NCBI RefSeq assembly: GCF_001642575.1
Contig: NZ_LXNG01000034.1
Location: 186,001 to 250,000 of the forward strand
Direction: 5' to 3'
DNA length: 64,000 nucleotides
Source of the DNA: Xanthomonas floridensis
Lineage (GTDB): Bacteria > Pseudomonadota > Gammaproteobacteria > Xanthomonadales > Xanthomonadaceae
The notes under the pieces were generated by a model. It was not told the DNA's origin and made no database searches. It worked only from the letters and a program-made list of their open reading frames with translations. Positions 29,813 to 37,820 of the stretch are shown piece by piece. Made by a program: the position numbers and the translations under genes. Every line of letters starts with the position of its first letter. Position 1 is the stretch's first letter.

Positions 29813-30444
29813 TGGCCTGGACCCGCGATCAGATGGCCGCGCGTGCCGCACGCGAGCTTACCGATGGTGCCTACGTCAACCTGGGAATCGGTCTTCCCAC
29901 GCTGGTGGCCAATCACATTCCCGATGGTGTGGATGTGTGGCTGCAATCGGAAAATGGCCTGCTCGGCATCGGCCCGTTTCCGGCCGAAGACGAGGTGGAT
30001 GCCGACCTGATCAATGCCGGTAAGCAGACAGTGACCGCGCGCGACGGCGCCAGTTACTTCGGCAGCCATGATTCGTTCGCGATGATCCGGGGCGGCCATA
30101 TCGACCTGGCGATCCTGGGCGCGATGCAGGTCACCGACCGCGGCGATCTGGCCAACTGGATGGTGCCCGGCAAGATGGTCAAGGGCATGGGCGGCGCGAT
30201 GGACCTGGTGGCCGGAGTCAAGCGCGTGGTGGTGCTGATGGAGCACGTCGCCAAGGACGGCAGCCACAAGATCCTGCCCGAATGCGACCTGCCGCTGACC
30301 GGCGTGGGCGTGGTGGATCGCATCATCACCGATCTTGCGGTGTTCGATGTTACCGCTGACGGCTTGGTGCTGGTAGAGGCTGCGGACGGAGTGGAAATCG
30401 ACGAATTGCGCAGCAAGACCGGCGTGTCGTTCAAGCGTGCATAA
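29812..30444 (+). CDS. scoB: 3-oxoacid CoA-transferase subunit B
   Basis: The 210-residue beta subunit carries the catalytic glutamate in [10 protein letters not shown]. It also has [17 protein letters not shown], the [14 protein letters not shown] strand and [18 protein letters not shown], all diagnostic for SCOT-type enzymes. The glutamate forms the covalent thioester with CoA. The ATG overlaps the scoA stop by one base, so the subunits are translated together. A strong terminator follows directly. The pair degrades acetoacetate or a similar ketoacid and, with etfAB and ETF-QO nearby, fits fatty-acid or ketone-body use. The precise acid (acetoacetate or 3-oxoadipate) cannot be read from the motifs. 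Confidence 0.92.
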   Translation: MAWTRDQMAARAARELTDGAYVNLGIGLPTLVANHIPDGVDVWLQSENGLLGIGPFPAEDEVDADLINAGKQTVTARDGASYFGSHDSFAMIRGGHIDLAILGAMQVTDRGDLANWMVPGKMVKGMGGAMDLVAGVKRVVVLMEHVAKDGSHKILPECDLPLTGVGVVDRIITDLAVFDVTADGLVLVEAADGVEIDELRSKTGVSFKRA

Positions 30445-30447
30445 ACG

Positions 30448-30475
30448 ATCAGGGGCCTTGCGGCCCCTGATTTTT
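30448..30475. terminator. Rho-independent terminator after scoB
   Basis: A perfect ten-base-pair stem ATCAGGGGCC/GGCCCCTGAT with loop TTGC is followed by TTTTT on the plus strand at 30,471-30,475. It ends the scoAB transcript and, lying against the ETF-QO stop, can also act on the opposite strand. Confidence 0.9.
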
Positions 30476-32123
30476 AGAGGTTTTGGTAGTTCGGACCCGA
30501 ACCACCTTCCGGCGTGACCCAGGTGATGATCTCGTAGGGGTCCTTGATGTCGCAGGTCTTGCAATGCACGCAGTTGGCGGCATTGATCTGCAGGCGCTTG
30601 CCGGAGGGGCTGGCAGTGTCTGGGACCATTTCATACACGTTCGCGGGACAGAAGCGGGTACAGGGGTTGTCGTATTCCTCCACGCAGCGAGTGGCGCAGA
30701 CGTCGGTGTCCAGCACCTTCAGATGCACCGGTTGGTCCTCGTCATGCTCGGTGGCGGCGAAGTACACCGCCTGCAGGCGGTCGCGCGGGGCCAGTTCGCG
30801 GGTGACGTAGTCGCGCTTGGGTTGCTCGTACTCGCCGAGCTTGTGCAGCGCCGACCAGTCCGGTTTGTTCTTCAGCGTCCACGGCGAGGCGCCCTTGAGT
30901 GCGGTTTCCCAGGCGGCATTGAGCAGGCCGAACCACAAGCCCTTCTTGAAACCGGGCTTGATGTTGCGCACCTGCTTCAGCTCGGCCATCACGTCGGAGG
31001 CGCGCAACTTGGCGTCGAATCCCTGCGGCGCCAGCTGCGAGTGCACCAGGTGTTCGGCGGCCAGCATGCCGCTGCGGATTGCCTGATGGGTGCCCTTGAT
31101 CTTGGGCACGTTGAGCAGGCCGGCGGTATCGCCGATCAGCAGGGCACCGGGCATGTCCACTTTCGGTAGCGACTGCCAGCCGCCGCTGACCAGTGCGCGT
31201 GCGCCGGCAGACAGAATGCTGCCGCTTTCCAGCAGCGGCTTGATCATCGGGTGGTTCTTCCATTGCTGGAAGGCTTCCCATGGCTGATAGCTCGGATCGC
31301 TGTAGTCCAGCCCGCTGACATAGCCCAGCGCAATCTGGTTGTTGTCCAGGTGATACACGAAGCTGCCGCCATAGGTGCGGTTGTCGGCCGGCCAGCCGAT
31401 GGTGTGCACGATCTTGCCGGGCGTGACGCGGCCTTCGGGCACCTGCCACAGCTCCTTGATGCCGATCGAATACCCCTGCGGGTCGCTGTCGGCGGTGAGG
31501 TCGAAGCGTTTGAGCAGCCGCTTGGTCAGGTGGCCGCGCGCGCCTTCGGCGAGCACGGTGACCTTGGCGCGGATGTCGATGCCAGCGGTGTAACCGGGCT
31601 TGTGCGCGCCGTCCTTGGCCACGCCCATGTCGCCGATGCGCACACCGATCACCTGGCCACTGTCGTCGTGCAGGGTTTCGGCGGCGGCAAAGCCCGGATA
31701 GATCTCCACGCCCAGCGCTTCGGCCTGTGGCGCCAGCCAGGCGCACATCGCGCCCAGGCTGACGATGAAATTGCCATGGTTGCGCATGCCCGGCGGCACC
31801 ACCGGGAACTTGCGCGCGCTGTCCTTGCCGAGGAACCAGAATTCATCGTCGGTGGCGGCCACGCAGATCGGCGGCGGGTTGTTGCGCCAGCCGGGCAGCA
31901 GCGCATCCAGTGGGCCAGGCTCGATCACTGCCCCGGACAGGATATGCGCGCCGATGGTGCTGGATTTTTCGATCACGCAGACGCTGATGTTTGGATCGAG
32001 CTGCTTGAGCCGGATCGCGAACGACAGCCCGGCCGGACCGGCGCCGACGGTGACGACGTCGTATTCCATGACGTCGCGCTCGACCGTCTCTGACGCTTGC
32101 GCGCCGATTCCCGCTTCCGACAT
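30474..32123 (-). CDS. Electron transfer flavoprotein-ubiquinone oxidoreductase
   Basis: The enzyme passes electrons from reduced ETF to ubiquinone at the inner membrane. The 549-residue protein has an N-terminal FAD loop VTVGAGPAGLSFAIRL. The central quinone and FAD domains carry GARGHLTKRL and LLIGDTAGLLNVPKIKG. A C-terminal four-cysteine iron-sulfur domain has cysteines in RFCPANVYE and NCVHCKTCDIKDP. ATG 32123 is preferred because GGGAGCGGAG lies just upstream; the frame extends to 32174 and a later ATG at 32069 would also keep the FAD loop. It is the natural partner of EtfA and EtfB at 18,997-20,687, from which it is separated by the sugar-nucleotide genes. Confidence 0.95.
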   Translation of the reverse strand: MSEAGIGAQASETVERDVMEYDVVTVGAGPAGLSFAIRLKQLDPNISVCVIEKSSTIGAHILSGAVIEPGPLDALLPGWRNNPPPICVAATDDEFWFLGKDSARKFPVVPPGMRNHGNFIVSLGAMCAWLAPQAEALGVEIYPGFAAAETLHDDSGQVIGVRIGDMGVAKDGAHKPGYTAGIDIRAKVTVLAEGARGHLTKRLLKRFDLTADSDPQGYSIGIKELWQVPEGRVTPGKIVHTIGWPADNRTYGGSFVYHLDNNQIALGYVSGLDYSDPSYQPWEAFQQWKNHPMIKPLLESGSILSAGARALVSGGWQSLPKVDMPGALLIGDTAGLLNVPKIKGTHQAIRSGMLAAEHLVHSQLAPQGFDAKLRASDVMAELKQVRNIKPGFKKGLWFGLLNAAWETALKGASPWTLKNKPDWSALHKLGEYEQPKRDYVTRELAPRDRLQAVYFAATEHDEDQPVHLKVLDTDVCATRCVEEYDNPCTRFCPANVYEMVPDTASPSGKRLQINAANCVHCKTCDIKDPYEIITWVTPEGGSGPNYQNL

Positions 32124-32248
32124 TGCTCCGCTCCCGTTGGCTCGATGGCTGGCGCGTATTTTCCGGGATTGCATGTGACGGCGGCAAATCGGCGCGATTC
32201 ATCCGCTGCCGACGGCGCGGTGCGGGCACGCGTGCTAGCGTCTGGCAG

Positions 32249-32848
32249 ATGAAGATCGAGGTGGCATTGCCGGGGGCGCAGATCCGCTGGCAGCGAGGAT
32301 GGCTGGACGCGGCGCAGGCCGATACGCTGCTGCAGACCTTGCTGGCGCAGGTGCGGTGGGAAGTGCACCGCATCCGCATGTTCGGGCGGGTGGTGGATTC
32401 GCCACGCCTGAGCAGCTGGATCGGCGACCCGGATGCCAGCTACCGCTATTCCGGCACGCAGTTTGCGCCGCAGCCTTGGCTGGATGCATTGCAGCCGGTC
32501 CGTGCGCGGCTGCAAGATGAAACCGGATGCCCGTTCAACAGCGTGCTGGTCAACCGCTACCGCAGTGGTGCCGATGCGATGGGGTGGCATAGCGACGACG
32601 AGCCGGAGCTGGGGGCGCAGCCGGTGATCGCTTCGGTGAGCCTCGGCGCGACGCGGCGCTTTGCGTTCAAGCATCGCGACGATGCGGCGCTGAAGCAGAC
32701 GCTGGAATTGGGGCACGGCGATCTGTTGCTGATGGGCGGAGATACCCAGCGCCATTACAAGCACGCCTTGCCGCGCACCGTAAAGCCGGTCGGCGAGCGC
32801 ATCAATTTGACCTTTCGTCAGATTGCACTGCGCGCGTCCGGGCGATAG
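32249..32848 (+). CDS. alkB: AlkB-family 2-oxoglutarate/Fe(II) dioxygenase
   Basis: The 199-residue protein has the AlkB iron-binding triad: His114 and Asp116 in GWHSDDE and His172 in HYKHALPR, with the 2-oxoglutarate-binding arginine following in PRT. NRYRSGADAMG and ASVSLGATRRFAF are also typical. AlkB proteins remove 1-methyladenine and 3-methylcytosine from DNA by oxidative demethylation; this one is of the shorter ALKBH2/3-like kind. ATG 32249 starts the family N-terminus; upstream in-frame codons extend into ETF-QO. It diverges from ETF-QO across 125 bases. An uncommon detail is the missing long N-terminal extension of E. coli AlkB. Regulation by an adaptive response is not visible. Confidence 0.88.
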   Translation: MKIEVALPGAQIRWQRGWLDAAQADTLLQTLLAQVRWEVHRIRMFGRVVDSPRLSSWIGDPDASYRYSGTQFAPQPWLDALQPVRARLQDETGCPFNSVLVNRYRSGADAMGWHSDDEPELGAQPVIASVSLGATRRFAFKHRDDAALKQTLELGHGDLLLMGGDTQRHYKHALPRTVKPVGERINLTFRQIALRASGR

Positions 32849-32956
32849 GAGCGGCTACCAAAACGTAGCGAGCGCTCGCCTGGCGATGCGCGCAGGTCTT
32901 GTGTCTGCCTCATCGTGATGGATGCAGCCAAAAGTGCGGGTCAGATGCTGAGTTGG

Positions 32957-33957
32957 TCGAGCGCGCGGTGCCCTCACCGCTCGCGGGACACGCCGTGAAT
33001 CCGTCCATGGAGGCTCGGTGGCGGCATCCAAGCCGCCACACGGTCCCGCAAGCGATGAGGGCACCGCACCAGACAGTTTGTTGGTGGTTTTGGTGAAGAA
33101 CGAAACTGCCGCGTCGTGCGGTTTGCTGGTTGCTGTGCCGAAACCCTGGGCACCGACCATCGTGACTGGTGCTAGCCCACCCACCGTCGCGGGACCCTTG
33201 GCGGCATGGATGCCGCCAGGGAGCTTACATGGACGTACTTGCAGCGTGTCCTGCGAGGGTGGGTGGGCTAGGACCCTGCAGCAAACGCGAAGACCTCGAG
33301 CGCGCGGTGCCCTCACCGCTCGCGGGACACGCCGTGAATCCGTCCATGGAGGCTCGGTGGCGGCATCCATGCCGCCACACGGTCCCGCAAGCGGTGAGGA
33401 CACCGCACCAGACAGTTTGTTGGTGGTTTTGGTGAAGAACAAAATCACCGCATCGCGCGATTCGTGGGTTGCTGGTTGCTGTGCCGAAACCCTTGGCACC
33501 GACCATCGGGACTGGTCCTTGCCCGCCCACCGTTACGGGACCCTCGGCGGCATGGATGCCGCCACGGAGCTTGCATGGACGTACTTGCAGCGTGTCCTGC
33601 GAGGGTGGGTGGGCTAGGACCCTGCAGCAAACGCGAAGACCTCGAGCGCGCGGTGCCCTCACCGCTCGCGGGACACGCCGTGAATCCGTCCCTGGAGGCT
33701 CGGTGGCGGCATCCATGCCGCCACACGGTCCCGCAAGCGGTGAGGACACCGCGCCAGACAGTTTGTTGGTGGTTTTGGTGAAGAACAAAATCACCGCATC
33801 GCGCGATTCGTGGGTTGCTGGTTGCTGTGCCGAAACCCTTGGCACCGACCACCGCGACTGGTCCTTGCCCGCCCACCGTTACGGGACCCTTGGCGGCATG
33901 GATGCCGCCATGGCGCTTACAAGGACATACTTGCAGCGTGTCCAGCGAGGGTGGCGC
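32957..33957. repeat. Three tandem ~340-base units with nested inverted repeats
   Basis: Units start at 32,957, 33,296 and 33,642 (periods 339 and 346); the third is degraded at its end. Each unit folds into two large stem-loops. Stem A has 25-base arms (unit 1: 32,965-32,989 with 33,043-33,067; unit 2: 33,304-33,328 with 33,382-33,406; unit 3: 33,650-33,674 with 33,728-33,752) and 23 of 25 pairs in the first two. Stem B has arms 33,172-33,195 and 33,248-33,271 in unit 1, 22 of 24 paired. Each stem encloses a small hairpin of the type GGCGGCAtggaTGCCGCC. Open frames exist on both strands but only because the units lack stops. The whole gap 32,849-34,050 holds no convincing gene. Confidence 0.9.
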
Positions 33958-34050
33958 GCAACGACCCGGCAGCCAGGTCGCAGATCAGCGACCCTGCAGT
34001 AGATCGGCGTGAAATAGTTTCGTTAGACGCTCCAAGTTTGTCGCTTGCGT

Positions 34051-34695
34051 TTACAACGAACGCGGTAAGTTCTGGCTGTCCTGCTGCCCGGTGATCAGCG
34101 TCCAGCCGACCAGTTCGGTGGTGACCTGGGTCAGTGCCTGCTCGAAAGCGACCGCGACGGCGGCGGTATCGGTGCCGCTGGAAGGCCGTGCGACCAGGAA
34201 GGTGCGCGAGGCGACCACGCGTTGGTCGGCCGAGTGCAGCAACTTGGCGTTGAGTTCGATCGTGGCCGAGGGGAGCGATTGGCCGGCGTAATCGGACTCG
34301 AACCGGCGCACGTCGATGGCCAGTTTGTAATCGGAGCGGATGCCGGTACCGATATGGGCCACCGCGGCGATCTTGCCGGAGTCTTCGAATGCACGCACCA
34401 CGCTGTCTTCGAGCATGTCGGTGGCCGGCTGCGCCCAGCCTGCGCCGTGGTAGACCTGCAGCTCGCCCGGAGTTGGGCGCACATTGATGCGCGGGCTGTC
34501 GATGACGCGTGCGGCGCTGGGTTTGGCCACCACCAGCTGCCAGCTCACCTGCGGCCAGGTGGGATTGGGCGTGACGCGTACGGTGGGGGCGTAGATGGTG
34601 GCCGGTTTCTTGTCGCCGCCGGTCAGTACCGAGCAGCCGCCCAGTGCCAGCAACGACACGCACAACAGGGGACGCAACAGGCGCATGGCAGTCAT
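34051..34695 (-). CDS. ABC-type transport auxiliary lipoprotein
   Basis: This 214-residue protein has a lipoprotein signal peptide ending in the lipobox LALGGC near residue 20, so it is probably anchored to the outer membrane. The mature part fits the PqiC-like auxiliary lipoprotein family: RINVRPTPGELQVYHGAGWAQ, MLEDSVVRAFEDSG and a C-terminal segment with TFLVARPSSGTD. Such proteins pair with MCE transporters to bridge lipid transport to the outer membrane. The ATG at 34695 overlaps the mlaD-like stop by four bases; a second ATG nine bases on is also possible. It is the last gene of the leftward four-gene MCE operon and ends about 95 bases from the tandem repeats. Confidence 0.85.
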   Translation of the reverse strand: MTAMRLLRPLLCVSLLALGGCSVLTGGDKKPATIYAPTVRVTPNPTWPQVSWQLVVAKPSAARVIDSPRINVRPTPGELQVYHGAGWAQPATDMLEDSVVRAFEDSGKIAAVAHIGTGIRSDYKLAIDVRRFESDYAGQSLPSATIELNAKLLHSADQRVVASRTFLVARPSSGTDTAAVAVAFEQALTQVTTELVGWTLITGQQDSQNLPRSL

Positions 34696-35618
34696 TTCGG
34701 TTCGAACTCCTTGGGTGCGTCGCGGCCGAGCAGGTAGCGCGCAGGGTTGTTGTCCAGTTTGTCGCTGACCCGGCGCAGGTCGCGGATCAGGCCGCGCAAT
34801 TCGGTCAGTGTCGGTCCGAGCTGGCCCAGGCCGTCGTTGGCGAAGCTGTTGATGGCCGCACGGTTCTCGCCAAGGATGTTGTCGGCGTTGCCGGCCGCCG
34901 AATCCAGCTTGACCAGGGTGGCATCGAGCTTTTCCAGGATGCCCGGCAGCTGCTGCACCAGGTTCTGGTCCAGCCGCTTGATGGTGCCGTTGGTGGTGGT
35001 CAGGGTGGTGTCCAGATTGCGCGCGGCATCGCGCGCGCTGACGATCAGCGCCTGCATGCCTTCGTCGCGGTCGGCGATGCCGCCGCTGATCTTTTCCAGG
35101 TTCTGCAGCGTGGCCGAGATGCTGGCCACGTTCTTGTCCGAGAGCATCTCGTCCATGCGCTCGACGATGCGGTTGGCGGTGTCGGTGATGTTCTGCAGCG
35201 CCGAGGGCGTGGTCTGGATGATCGGCGCATCGCTCTTGTCGATGGTGGTCAGCGACGGCGCCTCGGGCGTGCCGCCGGAGAGCTGGATGATCGACGGGCC
35301 GGTGAGGCTGGTGATGGCCAGCTTGGCGCGGGTATCGCTCTTGATCGGCGTGGTGGAGTTGACCCGCACGTGCGCCACCACCTGGCGCGGGTCGTTCGGC
35401 GCCAGGGTCAGCTCGGTGATCGAGCCCACCGCGATGCCGTTGTATTGCACGGGGCTGCCGACCGACAGGCCGGTGACCGCCTCGCGGAACACCACCCGAT
35501 ACTGTTGCCAGGTGCGATCGGACGAATATTTGGCGGCCCACAGACCGAACAGCAGCAAGGCCAGGCCTGCCACGATGGTGAAGGCGCCGATCAGGACGTA
35601 ATTGGCTTTGGTTTCCAT
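34692..35618 (-). CDS. MCE-domain lipid transport protein (MlaD-like)
   Basis: The 308-residue protein has one N-terminal membrane helix (residues 7-29, YVLIGAFTIVAGLALLLFGL). A single MCE domain follows at about 38-120 (VVFREAVTGLSVGSPVQYNGIAVG, VNSTTPIKSDTRAKL), then a long helical C-terminal part with repeated Leu/Asp/Asn heptads. MCE proteins form hexameric rings in the periplasm that guide phospholipids between the membranes. The gene starts two bases after the ATPase gene and overlaps the lipoprotein gene. The helical tail is longer than in E. coli MlaD and suggests a tube-like extension as in the PqiB/LetB class, though with one MCE domain only. Confidence 0.88.
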   Translation of the reverse strand: METKANYVLIGAFTIVAGLALLLFGLWAAKYSSDRTWQQYRVVFREAVTGLSVGSPVQYNGIAVGSITELTLAPNDPRQVVAHVRVNSTTPIKSDTRAKLAITSLTGPSIIQLSGGTPEAPSLTTIDKSDAPIIQTTPSALQNITDTANRIVERMDEMLSDKNVASISATLQNLEKISGGIADRDEGMQALIVSARDAARNLDTTLTTTNGTIKRLDQNLVQQLPGILEKLDATLVKLDSAAGNADNILGENRAAINSFANDGLGQLGPTLTELRGLIRDLRRVSDKLDNNPARYLLGRDAPKEFEPK

Positions 35619-35620
35619 GC

Positions 35621-36457
35621 TCAGGCGGTCTCGGTGGAGTCGGTCTTGGCCGCGCGCGCGGCGCGGGCACGCGGACCGTGGAAATATTCCTGGATCCAGG
35701 GGTGATCGATCTGCTCGACCTCGGCCAGCGGCGCGTTGGCGATCACCTTGCGATCGGCCAGCACCGCGATGCGGTCGCAGATGGCATACAGCGTATCCAG
35801 GTCGTGGGTGATCAGGAACACGGTCAGGCCCAGCGCTTGCTGCAGGGTACGGATCAGGCGGTCGAAGGCGGCCGCGCCGATCGGGTCCAGCCCGGCGGTG
35901 GGTTCGTCCAGGAACAGCAGCGGCGGGTCCAGCGCCAGCGCCCGCGCCAGGCCGGCGCGCTTGCGCATGCCGCCGGACAATTGCGAGGGCAGCTTGTCCA
36001 GCGCATCGGCCGGCAGGCCGGCCAGCTTGATCTTCAGCAGCGCCAGCTCGAAATACCAGCGCTCCGGAAACTCGCCATGGTGTTCCTTCAACGGCACCTG
36101 CACGTTTTCGCCAACGGTCATCGACGAAAACAGCGCACCGTCCTGGAAGAGTACGCCGGTGTTGCGGGTGATGTGCTGGCGGTCGGCAAAGCGCCCGGAG
36201 CGCGCGTCCGCGCCTAGCACCTGGATACTGCCGGCGTCCGGCTCGCGCAGGCCCAGGATGCTGCGCATCAGCACCGACTTGCCGGTGCCCGAGCCGCCGA
36301 CCACGCCCAGGATTTCGCCGCGACGCACATCCAGATCGAGCTCTTCGTGCACGGTCTGGCTACCGAAACGGTTGGTGAGCCCGCGCACGGAAATCGCCAG
36401 CTGGTCGTCGTCGGCCTCTGGGCCGGGAGTGGGGAGTTGGGATTCGGGATTGGTCAC
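35621..36457 (-). CDS. MCE transporter ATPase (MlaF-like)
   Basis: The 278-residue ATPase has Walker A GGSGTGKSVLMR, signature LSGGMRKRAGLARAL, Walker B LLFLDEPTAGLDPIG and the switch histidine in LITHDLD. It powers lipid transport with the STAS-MlaE permease encoded upstream. The first ~15 residues (TNPESQLPTPGPE) are not conserved in the family. They are encoded by one arm of a repeat (36,432-36,446) whose inverse copy lies upstream, so the N-terminus was apparently borrowed from repeat DNA. No ATG closer to the conserved ISVRGLTNRFG start is available. The 85-base gap to the upstream permease gene holds the rest of the repeat. Confidence 0.92.
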   Translation of the reverse strand: MTNPESQLPTPGPEADDDQLAISVRGLTNRFGSQTVHEELDLDVRRGEILGVVGGSGTGKSVLMRSILGLREPDAGSIQVLGADARSGRFADRQHITRNTGVLFQDGALFSSMTVGENVQVPLKEHHGEFPERWYFELALLKIKLAGLPADALDKLPSQLSGGMRKRAGLARALALDPPLLFLDEPTAGLDPIGAAAFDRLIRTLQQALGLTVFLITHDLDTLYAICDRIAVLADRKVIANAPLAEVEQIDHPWIQEYFHGPRARAARAAKTDSTETA

Positions 36458-36521
36458 AGCACAGCTCTCCGAACTGTCAGGCTGCCAGCTGCGCTTGTGC
36501 CCTGCACGAATCCCAACTCCC
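36432..36521. repeat. 15-base inverted repeat around the mlaF-like start
   Basis: GGGAGTTGGGATTCG at 36,432-36,446 is repeated exactly in inverse orientation at 36,507-36,521 (CGAATCCCAACTCCC). Each arm is flanked by further GGATTCGGGATT-like sequence. One arm lies in the first codons of the ATPase gene, the other in the gap to the permease gene. RNA folding would place the start codon in the loop region. Confidence 0.8.
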
Positions 36522-36542
36522 GAATGTCGAATCCCGGCTCCA

Positions 36543-37655
36543 TCACCACCCCATCTTCATGAACCACAACGCCGCAATCGCGTCGAGGATGATGACCAAG
36601 GAAATCGTCTGCACCACCGAAGAGGTGGTGCGTTCGCCCACCGATTGCGCGGTACCACTGACCTTCAGCCCTTCCAGGCAACCGATCAGGCCGATCACCA
36701 GTGCGAACAGTGGCGCCTTGGACAGGCCGACCAGGAAATGCCGCAGCTGGATGGTGTCGTGCATGCGCGCCAGATACATCTGCGGCGGGATATCCAGATC
36801 GAACGCGCCCACGGTGACGCCACCGGCCAGGCCGGCGATCATCGCGATGAAGGTCAGCAGCGGCAGGGTGAACAGCAGCGCCAGCAGACGTGGGATCACC
36901 AGCAGGTCGATCGGGTCCAGGCCCAGCGTGCGGATGGCATCGACCTCTTCGCGCGATTTCATTGCACCGATCTGCGCGGTGAACGCGCTGGCGGTGCGTC
37001 CTGCCAGCACGATGGCGGTCAGCAGCACGGCAAATTCGCGCAGGAAGGCGATCGACACCAGCTCCACCACGTAAATTTCCGCGCCGAAGTCGCGCAGGAT
37101 GGTCGAGCCCAGGAACGCGATTACCGCGCCCACCAGATACGACAGCAACACCACCAGCGGCACCGCATCCAGGCCCACCTGCTCCATGTGGTGCACGGTG
37201 GAGGTGAGGCGGAAGCGGCGCGGCTCGTGGATCAGCCGCATGATCTTGACCAGGTTCTCGCCCAAAAAACTGTTGAGTTCCAGGATGCCCTGGCCGACCC
37301 CGTGGGTGGTGCGGCCCAGGCGGTCGAGCGCAGCGACGAAGCCGTAGTCGCGCTTGGGCTTGGGCCGTTCGTCGTTGAGTTCCTCGATGGTGCACACCAG
37401 GGCCTGGTGCTCGTCGCGGAAATCGATCGCGTCTTCCTTGAGCCCCATGCGGCCGGCGAAGCGCAGTAGTTGCAGCACGCCGGCCGAATCCAGTTGCCCG
37501 ATGCCGCGCGCGTCGATGCGGCGCACCCCATCGGGCACGGCCTGCAGCAGTTCTGCCTGGGGCAGGGCGGTTGCCAGCACCCAACTGCCGGTAAGGCGGA
37601 CCTGGGTCTGATCCTGCGGGTCTTGGTCGATGCGGGGAGGTTGCGGTTTGATCAT
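36543..37655 (-). CDS. MCE transporter permease with N-terminal STAS domain (MlaB-MlaE fusion)
   Basis: Residues about 1-100 form a STAS-like domain (VRLTGSWVLATALPQ, RIDARGIGQLDSAGVLQLL). Residues about 130-370 form the MlaE permease with five or so membrane helices: LNSFLGENLVKIMRLI, the conserved AFTAQIGAMKSREEVDAIRTLG block, DLLVIPRLLALL and GLKVSGTAQSVGERTT. In E. coli the STAS protein MlaB is separate; here the two are fused in one 370-residue chain. It is the first gene of the leftward operon permease-ATPase-MCE-lipoprotein and has no MlaC gene beside it. It diverges from the ThrE-like gene across 165 bases, where the promoters must lie. Confidence 0.9.
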   Translation of the reverse strand: MIKPQPPRIDQDPQDQTQVRLTGSWVLATALPQAELLQAVPDGVRRIDARGIGQLDSAGVLQLLRFAGRMGLKEDAIDFRDEHQALVCTIEELNDERPKPKRDYGFVAALDRLGRTTHGVGQGILELNSFLGENLVKIMRLIHEPRRFRLTSTVHHMEQVGLDAVPLVVLLSYLVGAVIAFLGSTILRDFGAEIYVVELVSIAFLREFAVLLTAIVLAGRTASAFTAQIGAMKSREEVDAIRTLGLDPIDLLVIPRLLALLFTLPLLTFIAMIAGLAGGVTVGAFDLDIPPQMYLARMHDTIQLRHFLVGLSKAPLFALVIGLIGCLEGLKVSGTAQSVGERTTSSVVQTISLVIILDAIAALWFMKMGW

Positions 37656-37820
37656 GAGTGGCCTGTCCGTGGCGCCAGCATACAGGGCCAGCGTGAGCGA
37701 AAGATGGGGATGCAGCGGTGGCCGCCCCGCGCGTGATGTCCGGTCGCGCTGCCGGCCCGGGCGCGCTGCGCATACACTGGCGTTCTCGCCCAGGCGCCGC
37801 TTCGATCCGACCCGCCACGC

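Noticed and set aside
33018-33845. Open reading frames of about 200 codons on both strands in the tandem repeats
   Set aside because: They repeat the same peptide block with each DNA unit, lack ribosome-binding sites and domains, and exist because the repeat unit has few stop codons. The conserved feature is base pairing, not protein.
32957-33957. CRISPR array
   Set aside because: The repeats are about 340 bases without short regular spacers, and no cas gene is present in the window.
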